From Margaritispora aquatica (taxonomy: Eukaryota > Ascomycota > Leotiomycetes > Helotiales > Discinellaceae): a stretch of 64,000 bases of DNA. The notes under the pieces are model-generated. The model made no database searches. It worked only from the letters and a program-made list of their open reading frames with translations, and was not told the origin of the DNA. This document shows, one piece after another, positions 36,993 to 47,825 of the stretch. A program made the position numbers and the translations under genes. The stretch is taken from assembly GCA_007644065.1 (NCBI GenBank), contig VJWN01000002.1, positions 1,451,831-1,515,830 of the forward strand. The letters run 5' to 3'. The first letter of the stretch is position 1. Every line of letters begins with the position of its first letter.

Positions 36993-38925
36993 ATGGATCG
37001 CACAATCGGACTCCTCGGTGGTGGACAGCTTGGACAGATGCTTTGCGAAGCTGCAAACCCTCTAGGAATCAAGGTTGTCATTCTGGATGCCGAGAACTCT
37101 CCTGCAAAACAAGTCAACGCCAAGAACTCGCATATCAATGGTTCTTTTATCGATGCCGAGAAGATCCGTGAACTAGCACGTCAAGTCGATATTTTGACTG
37201 TGGAAATCGAGCATGTAGATACGCATGTTCTTGAAGAGATCGCAGAACATGGTGTTGAAGTTGTGGCAGAAGATGGAACAAAGTCCATGAAATCAGTGGA
37301 GGTTCAGCCAAGCTGGAGGACATTGCGGACAATCCAGGACAAATACGTGCAGAAGGAGCACTTGGCCAAGAACGATATCGAAACTGCTGTATCCCGGGCA
37401 GTGGAGTCAAATGCAGAGTCTCTGGAGGCTTTTGGCGCGGAAATGGGATATCCATTCATGCTCAAGGCCAGGAAGGACGCCTATGACGGACGAGGAAATT
37501 TCCCCGTGCGATCTCAAAGTGAAATTGGAGAAGCACTACAGGCTCTCAAAGGTCGGAGTCTCTACGCTGAAAAATGGGCTACCTTCAAGATGGAATTGGC
37601 CGTGATGGTGGTCAAGACGGAGGACTCTACATCTAAGACTGGGAAATCTACGGTGGCATATCCAGCTGTGGAAACGATCCACGAGGACAGTATTTGCAAG
37701 CTGGTGTATTGCCCAGCTCGTGGTGCATCTGAGGCTGTTCTACGTCACGCACAAGATCTGGCTAGAAGAGCAGTTGGCAGTTTGTGGGGCAAAGGCGTTT
37801 TTGGTGTGGAATTGTTCCTTATGGAAGATGGTAAGGCAAATGCTCTTGAATCACTACAGGTGCTTACATATTACAGATTCTTTGGTACTCAACGAAATCG
37901 CTCCACGGTCCCATAACAGTGGCCACTATACGATCGAAGCATGTCCTACATTTTCTCAGTATAAGGCACATTTGTTTGCCATTCTTGGTCTCATGCCTTC
38001 TTTTCCAAATTCCACGATACCCACAATGTTTCCAGCAACAATCATGCTTAACATACTTGGGGGGAAATCAAAAGATTCTCACAAAGAGTTGATGCGAAGT
38101 ACACTCGCAATTCCAACCGCAGCATTACATATGTATGGAAAGGAGTCAAAACCTGCCCGCAAGATTGGACACATCACCGTTGTTGCATATTCAATGAGCC
38201 AAGGTAAGAATCACAAGTATGAAACGGGCAACCTGCTGACATTCTTAAGGCGAGCAATTGATATCACCGCTTCTCGAATTGGCAAACACTATGCGAGCAG
38301 AGCGTAAGGGAATTTCATCTTCAAAATCCTCGCTCAATACAGCATCCATATCCTCGCCACGGTTCTTAGTAGCCGTCACAATGGGTTCTGACTCCGACCT
38401 ACCTGTTCTCAAACCAGGCTTGGCACTTCTTAGGGACTTCGGCATTCCCTTCTTTGTCACCATCACATCTGCACACCGCACACCTCACAGAATGATCCAG
38501 TTTGCTGAGTCTGCGGCTGAGAAAGGATTCAAAGTGATCATAGCTGCCGCGGGTGGTGCTGCCCATCTTCCTGGCATGCTGGCATCTGACACTCCACTCC
38601 CCGTCATAGGTGTGCCAGTGAAGGGCAGTACGTTGGATGGTATGGATAGTCTACTGAGCATTGTTCAAATGCCCCGTGGCGTCCCAGTGGCTACTGTGTC
38701 GATAAACAATAGTGTAAGTCTTATGAGTCTTCATGTCGACCAGACCCTCCGTGAAACTCAGTGGCTGACCTTTTTCAGATCAACGCAGCACTATTGGCGA
38801 TCCGGATCTTAGGTACCAGTGATCTAGAAATTCGAGAGAAGATGGTCAAGTACATGAAGGATATGGAGTCGGAAGTTCACAAGAAGGCTTCGCGGCTGGA
38901 GGATGTAGGTTTTGACAAATACTGA
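36993..38925 (+). CDS. ADE2: Phosphoribosylaminoimidazole carboxylase (AIR carboxylase, PurK-PurE fusion)
   Basis: Four exons (36993-37830, 37877-38203, 38250-38713, 38779-38925) give 591 residues. The N-terminal PurK-like part has the dinucleotide-type start [12 protein letters not shown], the ATP-grasp fold ([38 protein letters not shown]) and [18 protein letters not shown]. The C-terminal PurE part has the active-site motifs MGSDSD (433-438), SAHRTP (H464) and [11 protein letters not shown], and ends near [20 protein letters not shown]. It converts aminoimidazole ribotide and CO2 to carboxy-AIR in de novo purine synthesis. Yeast Ade2 has 571 residues, so length fits. All domains look intact, but several positions differ from the fungal forms I remember (for example GQMLCEAA where GRMLVEAA is usual). 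A paralogue beside a second, more conserved copy is possible. Confidence 0.93.
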
Positions 38926-39026
38926 AGAACGAATTTCCCTAGTTTAATCGAGATCTTATTGTTCAACGACGATCTTTTAACAAAAGAAGGCCCAAATAGT
39001 CCATAAATTCAGGTGTAAAGCTTTAT

Positions 39027-39905
39027 TTAGACTAAAAACTCTCTAATGTTATCTACTAGGACATTTGGAGCCTCTTCCGGAATATAATGCCCACAGTCGA
39101 TAGCCATCCCCTCTACGACACTCTCACTAACCTCACTCCATTCCTTCACAGCATCAAAGCACTTCTCCACAACTCCATGCTTCCCCCAGAGTACCCTCAG
39201 CGGGGTTTTGATCAATTTTCCTTTCCGAATATCCTCCTTTGCTTCCTCCATATCCAGACTCGCAGCAGCACGGTAGTCCTCACACATTGCATGAACAGTC
39301 TCCGGATCTCCCAACCCCTTCACGTACTCCTCAAAGCAATATTTGTTAAACATACCGAGCGGCGCATATCTCCCACCCATGAACCTCTCGGCAAACCCAC
39401 GAGGATCATTGAGAATCATGTTCTCAGGCAGCGGAGATTTCTGAATGAGGAAAAACCAATGGAAGTATGCTTTTGCGAAGACAAAATCGGTCTTCGAGTA
39501 CATAGCCAGTGTGGGGCATATGTCGAGGAATATAGCTTTCCTCACTCGGTCTGGGTAATCCACAAGCAGTTTGTGAGCCACTCGTGCTCCTCTGTCGTGA
39601 GCACACACGAAATAGGATGAATACCCCAACTTTTCCATCACGGTGGCACAATCGTGTGCCATGGCACTCTTGACATATTGCTCCACCCCAGACGGCGCTG
39701 ATGAGGCGCCGTAACCTCGAAGGTCGATGCCTATGAGGGTGTACTGACTCGAGAGCTCGGCTGCGACGAGATGCCAAATGTGGTGCGACTGTGGGAATCC
39801 ATGGAGCAGAAGCAGGGGAGGTCCGGAACCACCTCTGATTCCGTGAATTGAAACATGGGGATTTCCTTGGGTGACAATGTCGAAGGTCTCGAAATTTGAG
39901 AACAT
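39027..39905 (-). CDS. Alpha/beta hydrolase, haloacetate (fluoroacetate) dehalogenase-like
   Basis: A single exon encodes 292 residues. Family landmarks in order: HGFPQSHHIWHLVAAEL (oxyanion-hole HGFP), DLRGYGASSAP, the nucleophile elbow CAHDRGARVAHKL with D104, R105 and R108, IFLDICPT with D128, FHWFFLIQKSPLPENMI with H149-W150, EDYRAA with Y211, and GHYIPEE with H273. From memory, these correspond to the catalytic triad, the two carboxylate-binding arginines and the halide-pocket His-Trp of fluoroacetate dehalogenase RPA1163 (D110, R111, R114, D134, H155, W156, Y219, H280). Such enzymes turn haloacetates into glycolate, while close relatives are epoxide hydrolases. No signal peptide or membrane segment is seen. 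It is divergent from the tartrate-dehydrogenase-like gene and shares a 562-bp intergenic region with it. The natural substrate is unknown. Confidence 0.85.
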   Translation of the reverse strand: MFSNFETFDIVTQGNPHVSIHGIRGGSGPPLLLLHGFPQSHHIWHLVAAELSSQYTLIGIDLRGYGASSAPSGVEQYVKSAMAHDCATVMEKLGYSSYFVCAHDRGARVAHKLLVDYPDRVRKAIFLDICPTLAMYSKTDFVFAKAYFHWFFLIQKSPLPENMILNDPRGFAERFMGGRYAPLGMFNKYCFEEYVKGLGDPETVHAMCEDYRAAASLDMEEAKEDIRKGKLIKTPLRVLWGKHGVVEKCFDAVKEWSEVSESVVEGMAIDCGHYIPEEAPNVLVDNIREFLV

Positions 39906-40467
39906 AGTGATGAGCTCGGATGAAATGTCGAGTTAGCTACTTTCCACCTGGTCTCGAGTTTAGAAAGAGAGTGGAGCAGGAGCTAATACGAGACCGCCGA
40001 CTAAATATAATGAGCATTTAGTGAGATATATATGTGATTTTAGTGCCACTTACATATATGTAATTCTCCTCGGTCACTGCCCGAACTATGGTGAGAAATG
40101 AAGATATACTTGGCTGCAGTGCGGTATCCTCGGCTCTATCCCGTAAAGTGTCACTTTGACCCTAGAATTGTGAGGGCTAAGGGCAATCGAGCCTTTCTGT
40201 CTCGGAAATAATCCGTTCTAATGAAATGACCTTTGATAACAAGGTCTTCTATCCTACGGGGATCGTTTCTCCGGTTGTTCGCTCTTGCGTCGACGACGAG
40301 AAGCAAGGGGTTGCAGAGCCGAGGGCCGGGCTTGGCCCGATCTACCTCAATCTCAGAGTATCAATATCAAAGTATCGTTATGCTATAAAGAGCTCATCAA
40401 TGGAAACTTGTGTCTATTAAGCATATCATTTCTGTTTTAGAGCTCCCGTCACACCCACAAACCAAAT
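39906..40467. promoter_or_regulatory. Divergent promoter, hydrolase / tartrate-type dehydrogenase
   Basis: The hydrolase start (39905, minus) and dehydrogenase start (40468, plus) point away from each other across 562 bp without a coding signal. Shared control is plausible but rests only on geometry. I see no motif I would name. Confidence 0.5.
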
Positions 40468-41704
40468 ATGAGTCCAGTCGCACAAGATCTTGAGCAAGCA
40501 GCTACCATTGCAACACCAACAGCGTCTCACAATTACCGCATCGCTTCTATCCCAGGCGATGGAATCGGACCGGAAGTCGTGAGTGCTGCAATCGAGGTGG
40601 TTGAGCAACTAGCAAAGACCATGGGAACGTTCAAGATCGAATTCACTCACATTCCCTGGGGAACGGCTTACTACAAAGAGCATGGAAAATACGTTTCTGA
40701 CGACGTTCTTGAGACACTGAAAAGCTACGATGCTTCTCTTTTCGGAGCTGTGGGTGCTCCAGGTAAGTTTACCCCTCCGTAGTTTATACCAGTGTGTTGA
40801 CAATCGTCAGACGTTCCTGATCATATATCACTGTGGGGTCTTCTCCTCGCGATTCGTGGGCCCCTCCAGCTTTACGCGAATGTTCGTCCCGTAAGAACAT
40901 TTCCAGGCACCGTCTCTCCTCTTCGAAACGTCGGGCCAGAAGGTATCGACTGGCTACTCGTGCGTGAGAACTCTGAAGGCGAGTACTCTGGGCATGGAGG
41001 TCGATCTCATCGTGGGCAAACCTGGGAGGTAGCTACCGAGGTTGCAATTTTCACCTACGTGGGCATTGAACGCATCATGCGGTTTGCTTTTGCGGCGGCG
41101 GAGAAGAGGCCGAAGAAGTTGCTCACAGTAGTGACTAAGAGTAATAGCCTAAGAAACGGTATGGTTCTTTGGGATGAGGTTGCTCTGGTTGGTCATAAGA
41201 ATCATGAAATTTTAGTTAGCAAATACTGATCTGAAGCAGAAAGTATCAAAAGACTTCCCAACCGTTAAGTGGGACAAGATATTGGTCGATGCCATGACAC
41301 TTCGCATGGTGCAGCAACCAGAGTCGCTCGATACCATTGTCGGTACTAACTTGCACATGGACATCCTCTCTGATCTCGCCGCTGGTCTCACTGGCTCGAT
41401 CGGCATCGCTCCATCCTCCAATCTGGATCCTACTCGAAAAAACCCATCAATGTTCGAGCCTGTGCATGGCTCAGCTTTTGACATAACTGGTAAGGGCGTT
41501 GCGAACCCTGTCGCTACTTTCTGGAGTGCAGCGGAAATGTTGGGTTGGTTGGGTGAGGAGCAGGCACAGAAAAATCTGATGGCGTGTATTGAGCAAGTTT
41601 GTGAGAAGGGTATTCTCACGAAAGATTTGGGTGGACAGGCAATGACGAAGGATGTTACGAGGGCTGTCTGCGACGAGATCAAGAATTTAAAAAGCTCCAC
41701 TTGA
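40468..41704 (+). CDS. Tartrate dehydrogenase-like NAD-dependent beta-hydroxyacid decarboxylating dehydrogenase
   Basis: Three exons (40468-40762, 40811-41187, 41240-41704) encode 378 residues of the isocitrate/isopropylmalate dehydrogenase fold. Visible motifs are IASIPGDGIGPEVV, LFGAVGAPDVPDHISLWGLL, RTFPGTVSPLRN, LLVRENSEGEYSGHGGR and VDAMTLRMV. The metal and substrate stretch LHMDILSDLAAGL and the nucleotide-binding FEPVHGSAFDITGKG are also present. The HISLWGLLL and GEYSGHGGRSHRGQ signatures favour the tartrate dehydrogenase/D-malate dehydrogenase branch over true IPMDH. Typical members oxidise tartrate, D-malate or isopropylmalate with NAD and a divalent metal. The second intron uses a GTTGGT donor, chosen because it restores WDEVALKVSKDFP; other donors break the frame. 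No obvious targeting peptide. It converges on the P450 gene, 141 bp apart. Confidence 0.9.
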
Positions 41705-41845
41705 TTAATACAGAAAACTCATCAATCACTGAGTCAATATTTCGGGAATTTCAGATATTCATTAAGCGAGGAATCAAAGAAAACCATAGCAAAGACACAA
41801 TTTGAAACACGAGACTAGGTATCAATCGCCTGCCGGATGTGATGT

Positions 41846-43572
41846 TCAAACAGAATCCCAACTAACGACTTTAAAATCTTTCAGGGCGTTCTCGAGAGCT
41901 GCACCATTCCTTGGCACAAACTTCGCCTTGTATCTCTTTGGCATACTCACCAGACTTGTTGGATCAGACGCACCCCTCACAGGATGACAATCTACCTCAT
42001 CTGCTTTCTCGATTTTGAAAGAGTTCAGCATACGTATGAACACCATATACAGCTCCACATTTGCAAGGAGAGAACCTGCACACATGCGATATCCAATGCC
42101 GTACGTGAACATTGGTGCATCTGGCTGCTCAAACCAGCGTTCTGGGCGGAAGATTTCGGGATCTTGCCAGATATCAGAATCTATCTCGGTTAGTCTGTAT
42201 GATGAATGGTTTGAAAAGAGCTGAAATACCCATATTGCACGCCCATGCGTTGAGGAAGAATACTGTCTTTGCTGGAATTACCATGCCTTCATATGTAACG
42301 TCCTTGATCGATACTCTAGGAAGAGCGAGGCGAAGCACCGTGTAATATCTGAAGCATGTCAGTCATTGCTAGCCATATTATGGGATACAGTTACTTGCCT
42401 CAAACACTCTCTCACTAGTGCAACAATATACCGACACTTTTGATCATCCAAAACATCGCAGAGCGGCTCTTCCTCCGTATAAAACTCCCCGATGGCCTCT
42501 CTCGCTTTCTCCTGAATATCTGGTCTCTGAGCTAGCAAAGCAACACTCCACTGCAACAACGTCGTTACCGTATCCAGTCCTCCTGAGAGCATCGTTAAAC
42601 TAATCGATGTCAACTCCTCATCATTGAGCTTCGTCTCTTTGTCGAGAATGACATTTGCTTGGATACAAGGACGGTGTATTCCCTTCTCCATCCTCTCTTC
42701 CAACCCTCTATTCAAAGCTTTAAGATACACATCTCGCCTATCACGCATCTCACCTGCTCGCTTAGAGCCTGAGTTGAATGGATTCAACCGTAACAACGGG
42801 ATGTAATCTTGCAAATTCCCCGTAGTGCTGCGGAACCTGCTCGTTTCTTCTTCGACGTGCGTTATTTCGTCAAACAATGGATCTTCCTGGCTGTCCATCC
42901 TCACGCCCCAATTCAACGTAAGTGCAAGTGACAAACTCAGCCGTTGAATCATAGGTAGTGGGTCCACCGGCTCAGCGCCAGATTTACCATATCGCAGCAG
43001 TTCGGCTACAAAGTCTCTGCTCTCGAGATCGAGATGAGGGAGGTAGCTTTGTACTGAGGGACGGTTGAGAGCAGACGCTGCGCCTTTGCGTCTTCGCTTG
43101 AGAGATTCGCTGTATGGCGACGTCCCAATGGTTGTACCAGCAGTATTTGATAAGACCTGCCACACATTAGCTTGGTCATCTAGGAGAATCGTATAGTTTG
43201 TACTTTGTGAAAAGTGTAGAATTCGGGTCTTGAGCTCAAAGCTTGTGCACTTTGGCCAAATAGGACTTTTGCTGCGGCAGCAGAATTGACTACCACGATT
43301 GGGATGTTACCCAGTTGTATCTGGTATACAGGCCCATATTTCTTGGCCCATTGCCGATATTTCTCTGCAGCATTGAATCGTATTTCGCACAAATTTCCAA
43401 TGAGTGGGAGACCTTTCGGTCCATCGAGTCCAACAACACGGACTTGCTTCCGGACTAGTTCATTAAGGAGGATATACACTGTGGGAGCAACAACGATTGC
43501 TAGGACGAGAGAATAGACTGGAGATTCCACCACACCGTGGAATACTGTTCCTATTAGATCAATAATTGCCAT
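41846..43572 (-). CDS. Cytochrome P450, CYP504-like
   Basis: Four exons (43572-43204, 43156-42399, 42348-42230, 42180-41846) encode 526 residues. An N-terminal hydrophobic anchor (about residues 17-38) and a PKGLPLIGNL hinge are followed by the I-helix SGGLDT (314-319), the K-helix ECLR (373-376), PERW and the haem loop FTYGIGYRMCAG with Cys449. Stretches such as SSRPEFYTFHK, KRRRKGAASALNRPSVQSYL and SDPTSLVSMPKRYKAKFVPR resemble the CYP504 phenylacetate hydroxylases. The substrate here is unknown, and an ER membrane location is inferred. The second intron has a GC donor (GCAAGT); only this choice restores ECLRYYTVLRL. The neighbouring M20 amidohydrolase lies upstream on the same strand, 591 bp away. 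Confidence 0.92.
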
Positions 43573-44163
43573 CCCGTGATCAAGTGACGACTGCAGAATG
43601 ATTTCCTGGTTGTAAGGACGAAAACTGATTCTAACGATACACCAGCCAAGATCGTACGCTCGATTAAATAGTATGGAATTTTTTTCTCACTCTTAGAAGG
43701 TTGACTGTCACTACTTGAGGCCCATATAAGGTTGTGTTGCGGAATTTGAGTATCAAAAAGGAAGTCGTCCCGGAATCTGGGGTTGTGGGGGAGAGTATGG
43801 TTGCGGGATGAAGCGGACCAGTTCCGCATGTATCGTGAGGGGAGAATCGTAAAGCATCAACATTTGAAGAATCTTTGTTCTGTGAATTACTGAGCTTCGG
43901 ACTTTTAATGAAAACTAGAGGTTCAACTGACGTGCATGTTCGAAATACCTTTTTTTCCCCCACGACCAAAAATTGGTCAACTTCCCAAATATAAAGAAAT
44001 CAACAATAAAACAATGACATCAAAGATCTCGCTTAACGAAAGCCTTCAAGACAACCTATTTCTTATCCTGAAATACTTCTTAATTTTTCGAATCATACGA
44101 ATGAAGGCCATATGATTAGTTGTATACTGTGGATTTTATTTCATCTCCATCTCTGCTACGCTT
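43573..44163. other. Intergenic, P450 promoter region
   Basis: Lies between the M20 stop and the P450 start, both on the minus strand. No coding signal. AT-rich, with short poly-T and poly-C tracts around 43948-43960. Confidence 0.5.
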
Positions 44164-45450
44164 TCAAGATATGGTCCCATTCCTCAAACCATTGTCATAT
44201 TTGAGAACCGCTTGCAGCAGAATCTGAGCCCCCAAAGCACAATCCTCAGGACTGGTATACTCATTTGGATTATGACTGATCCCATCTTTTGAGGGGACGA
44301 ATATCATAGAAGCCTTTGTGACCTTACTTGCCCAAGCACTATCATGTCCCGCTCCACTCTTCATATCCATGATTTTATCACTGCCAACTTCCTCAAGAGC
44401 TGCTGCACGTACGGCTTCAATGCAATCCTTGTGGAATATTGACTCCGGTAATCCCCAGGTTCGCACTACATGGTATTTCGTATTGTTATTTTCTTTTCGG
44501 ACAATTTCATCGAATTTTTCGAAGATAGCTTCGCAAAGATCGTCAACCATCTTGTCCGTTGAGCACCGAACATCAATGATAAACTCAACGCCACTCGGTA
44601 TGGTTGCTTGGCTCTGAGTATCGTTGTTGATAACACCTACAGTCGCAACACCGAGTCCCGTAGAATTTGCAGTGTCGCTAACCGCACTTATCAATCTGGC
44701 GGCAGTGACCATTGCATCTGACCTTCCATTCATCGGGGTAGTCCCTGAATGACCTTCAACTCCCGATACTCGCACTGAGAACCATTTCATTCCCTGTACA
44801 GCAGTGACAACCCCTACTTTATTCCCAGAAGCTTCTAGGATTGGCCCTTGCTCGATATGGAGTTCGAAATGACACTCAATGCCATTCTCGCGGTAGTCAC
44901 AAGCAGTGTCTCCCAAATATCCAATATCTTCAAGAGCTTTCTTCATCGGTATGCCGTCTATGTCTTTGACAGCCCAGCATGCCTCAAGCCCAGTTGCCGA
45001 CTTTGTCGACCAAACGCCGGAGCACATCATCGCTCCGGGAAATCTTGCTCCTTCTTCGTTGGTCCAGTCAATTAACGCAATAGGAGCATACGTTTCAATC
45101 TTGTTCTCGTGAAGTGTTCGAAGAACCTCCAGAGCCGACTGAACGCCTAGAATGCCATCGTATCTCCCACCTGCTGGCTGTGTGTCCAAATGACTCCCCA
45201 TTGCAATGGGTGTCCTTTCCTTTGAAGCTCCAGCACGAATTGCAAATATGTTCCCCATCTGATCAACCTTAACCTCGCACCCCAATTCTTTGCACTCGTT
45301 GACTAGCCAGTCTCGAACTTGCTTGTCCTCCTGGCTCAGCGCTAATCTTCGCATGCCCATAGAGTTTGATAGAGCTCCCCATGTTGAGCATGTAGTTTGG
45401 AGAGTGCGGTTTAAACGGTCTCCGTTTATTCGAAGCGTTTCGTGAGCCAT
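44164..45450 (-). CDS. M20 zinc amidohydrolase: N-carbamoyl-L-amino-acid hydrolase / beta-ureidopropionase type
   Basis: A single exon encodes 428 residues of the peptidase M20/M28 amidase-hydantoinase family. The metal ligands and catalytic residues are all present: GSHLDTQPAGGRYDG (H87, D98), DWTNEEGARF (E132, E133), FELHIEQGP (H198), the dimer-interface VEGHSGTTPM (H234), SGAGHDSAW, and ISHNPNEYTS (H393). The spacing matches Saccharomyces kluyveri beta-alanine synthase as I remember it (H114, D125, E160, H226). Members hydrolyse N-carbamoyl-beta-alanine, N-carbamoyl-L-amino acids, allantoate or ureidoglycolate, releasing ammonia and CO2; sequence alone does not choose among them. No targeting signal is evident. 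It is divergent from the cytochrome b2-like gene. Confidence 0.9.
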   Translation of the reverse strand: MAHETLRINGDRLNRTLQTTCSTWGALSNSMGMRRLALSQEDKQVRDWLVNECKELGCEVKVDQMGNIFAIRAGASKERTPIAMGSHLDTQPAGGRYDGILGVQSALEVLRTLHENKIETYAPIALIDWTNEEGARFPGAMMCSGVWSTKSATGLEACWAVKDIDGIPMKKALEDIGYLGDTACDYRENGIECHFELHIEQGPILEASGNKVGVVTAVQGMKWFSVRVSGVEGHSGTTPMNGRSDAMVTAARLISAVSDTANSTGLGVATVGVINNDTQSQATIPSGVEFIIDVRCSTDKMVDDLCEAIFEKFDEIVRKENNNTKYHVVRTWGLPESIFHKDCIEAVRAAALEEVGSDKIMDMKSGAGHDSAWASKVTKASMIFVPSKDGISHNPNEYTSPEDCALGAQILLQAVLKYDNGLRNGTIS

Positions 45451-46194
45451 TAGAACTTGGTGTAAAATATCGGATCAAAAGCTACAATGAGCAACCTTAC
45501 AAGTCAAAGATGAGGTAGATAACTAATAAATGGTATTGGGAGCATGATGGTGGCTGATCGAAAGTGGGATTATCTCCATCAACATCTTTCACCTAGCTTT
45601 CCTACAAAACAGACACATATTTTGGCAGAACAGACAGTCAAGATCAGATATCCATGCTTGCAATTGAGAATGATACTACGTCGCTCCTTGGCTCAGCTTA
45701 CAGAGATTGCGAAAGTAATTCATGTAGAGAGGACCGAGTACCTACATCAATGCTATTATGCTCCCAAGACCTTTCAGAGCAGGAGATCATGGACCTGAAT
45801 TAACTCTTCCCCCATTTGTCTCTGATATATGCAAGATTTTAGACAAATTTGAATTAAATCCTCGGACGACAGTCTTCCTGCATCACTTGAGCAACGATCC
45901 CAATGTGATCAAGGTCACGATGTTTCTCCTCCAAGATTGAGGGTGGGGGGACATGCCCAATTTTTCACCCACTTTACCCCAGTCGCCGATAATTACCGTT
46001 CTCATTGACCTGTCGCTCCGAGAAACATGACAAACTGACACCACTGATTCGTGCTCACAGTGGGTTTGGATCGCTATTTCGGTATAATCGCTCGCGGGGC
46101 TACTACCTCTGTTGTTGGGTCATCTAGACGACATTGCCACCGACATTTTGTGAACTTTTTGCTTCTACTGTATTTTGTATCCCCAATTGACACA
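45451..46194. promoter_or_regulatory. Divergent promoter, M20 amidohydrolase / cytochrome b2-like
   Basis: 744 bp between outward-facing start codons with no recognisable gene. Frames of up to 115 codons near its right end overlap the true first exon of the dehydrogenase in other phases. Confidence 0.5.
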
Positions 46195-47825
46195 ATGGCA
46201 AAGATATTTGATGCCGCGGAAGGTGAGGAAAGTCAATTCATTCAGCTATTTACCCTGCTGACTTTATTAACCAGTTGCGAAGCACAACACCACCGAAAGC
46301 TGCTGGGTATCTCTGTATGGAAACGTTTGGGATGTGACCGATTTCCTCCCCGAGCACCCTGGAGGCTCGAAAATCATCCTCAAGTTGGCTGGCCGTGATG
46401 CTACAGAGGAGTACGATCCTATACACCCTCCAGGAACACTGGAGTCGAACCTTACCCCAGACAAGAAGCTGGGCACTATCGATCCTGCAACATTGCCAAA
46501 GCCCAAGACAGAAAGCGCTGTAGCACAGGCGGACAAGCCAGTCATCCTGGAGAACCTTTTGAATATAGAGGAGATTGAAGAGGTGGCAACGAAGAAGATA
46601 TCGACGAAAGCATGGGCATACTACTATTCCGCAGGAGACGACCTTATCTCCAAGAAGTTCAACAACTCGGTCTATAAGCAGATTCTGCTTCGTCCTCGGA
46701 TATTTGTCGATTGCACAAAGTGTGACACCTCAACCACACTCTTAGGCCATAAGGTTGGAATACCTTTGTATGTCTCTCCAGCAGCTATGGCACGTCTGGC
46801 ACATCCTACAGGCGAGCATGGAATTGCCGAAGGAATTAGCCAGTTTGGAGCAATGCAAATTATCTCAAACAGCGCGTCCATGACCCCAGAGCAGATCGTC
46901 GAGGGCTCATTGCCGGGTCAAATCTTTGGGTGGCAGATGTATGTCCAGAACGAGCGCAAGAAGAGTGAGGACATGCTTGCAAGAATCCACAAGATGCCAG
47001 AGAAATACAAGTTCATTTGCTTGACCTTGGATGCACCGGTGCCTGGCAAGCGAGAGCATGACGAGAGATCCAATGCCACCGAGACAGTCGATCCGGCTGC
47101 CTATGATGAGAATGGAAAGAAGAGACCCGGAGTTGGTGTTGGTCAACAACTCTTTTTCGGCACAGCTGCAGATCTGACATGGAAAGTTACCTTACCATGG
47201 CTGGCCAAGCACACTCATCTCCCAATTGTCCTAAAGGGTCTCCAGACTCACGAAGATGCATACTTGGCTGCCCAATACGCTCCACAAGTACAAGCCATCA
47301 TTTTGTCCAACCATGGAGGTCGAGCATTGGATACAGCACCACCAGCTGTTCACACTTTGTTAGAAATCAGAAAGTACTGCCCAGAAGTGTTCAGCAAGAT
47401 TGAGGTCTGGGTAGATGGTGGTATCAAGCGAGGAACGGACGTTGTCAAGGCACTCTGCTTGGGTGCTAAAGCCGTTGGAGTTGGCAGGCCTGCATTGTTC
47501 GGTCTTGGCGCTGGTGGCCCAGAAGGTGTTGCAAGAACATTTGAGAGTACGATCTCTAAATCCTAGCTTGTCAACTTATCGCTAACATTGTCACAGTTTT
47601 GAAGGCAGAGACAGAGACATGTATGAGACTTTTAGGTGTCGAGAAAGTGAGCCAATTGGGACCTCAACACGTAAGTCAAAGATAGAATTTATACCTTTTG
47701 ACGCAGGACGCAGGATGCAGGACGCTAACTGTTTATAGATTAATTCTAGAGCTGTTGAGCGTGATATCTATGATGGCCATGCGGGCTTGGAGAAAGTCGG
47801 TCTTTGGGTGAAGTCCAATTTGTAA
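46195..47825 (+). CDS. CYB2: Cytochrome b2-type FMN L-lactate/2-hydroxyacid dehydrogenase
   Basis: Four exons (46195-46222, 46275-47546, 47597-47670, 47739-47825) encode 486 residues. An N-terminal cytochrome b5 domain carries both haem ligands, EHPGG (H37) and PIHPPG (H60). The FMN-dependent 2-hydroxyacid dehydrogenase barrel follows: [60 protein letters not shown], the catalytic [11 protein letters not shown] (H356, R359) and [15 protein letters not shown]. It oxidises L-lactate or a related hydroxyacid such as glycolate and passes electrons via haem. Yeast Cyb2 (591 residues) has a long mitochondrial presequence; here the b5 domain begins within ten residues of the start, so a cytosolic or other location is likely. 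The 68-nt last intron contains a small GCAGGAYG repeat. CYB2 names the family, not proven orthology. Confidence 0.93.
47700..47726. repeat. Minisatellite inside the last intron of the cytochrome b2-like gene
   Basis: Three to four imperfect head-to-tail units of about 8 bp (GACGCAGGACGCAGGATGCA, then GGACGC). It accounts for this intron being longer (68 nt) than the gene's other two (50-52 nt). Confidence 0.8.
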
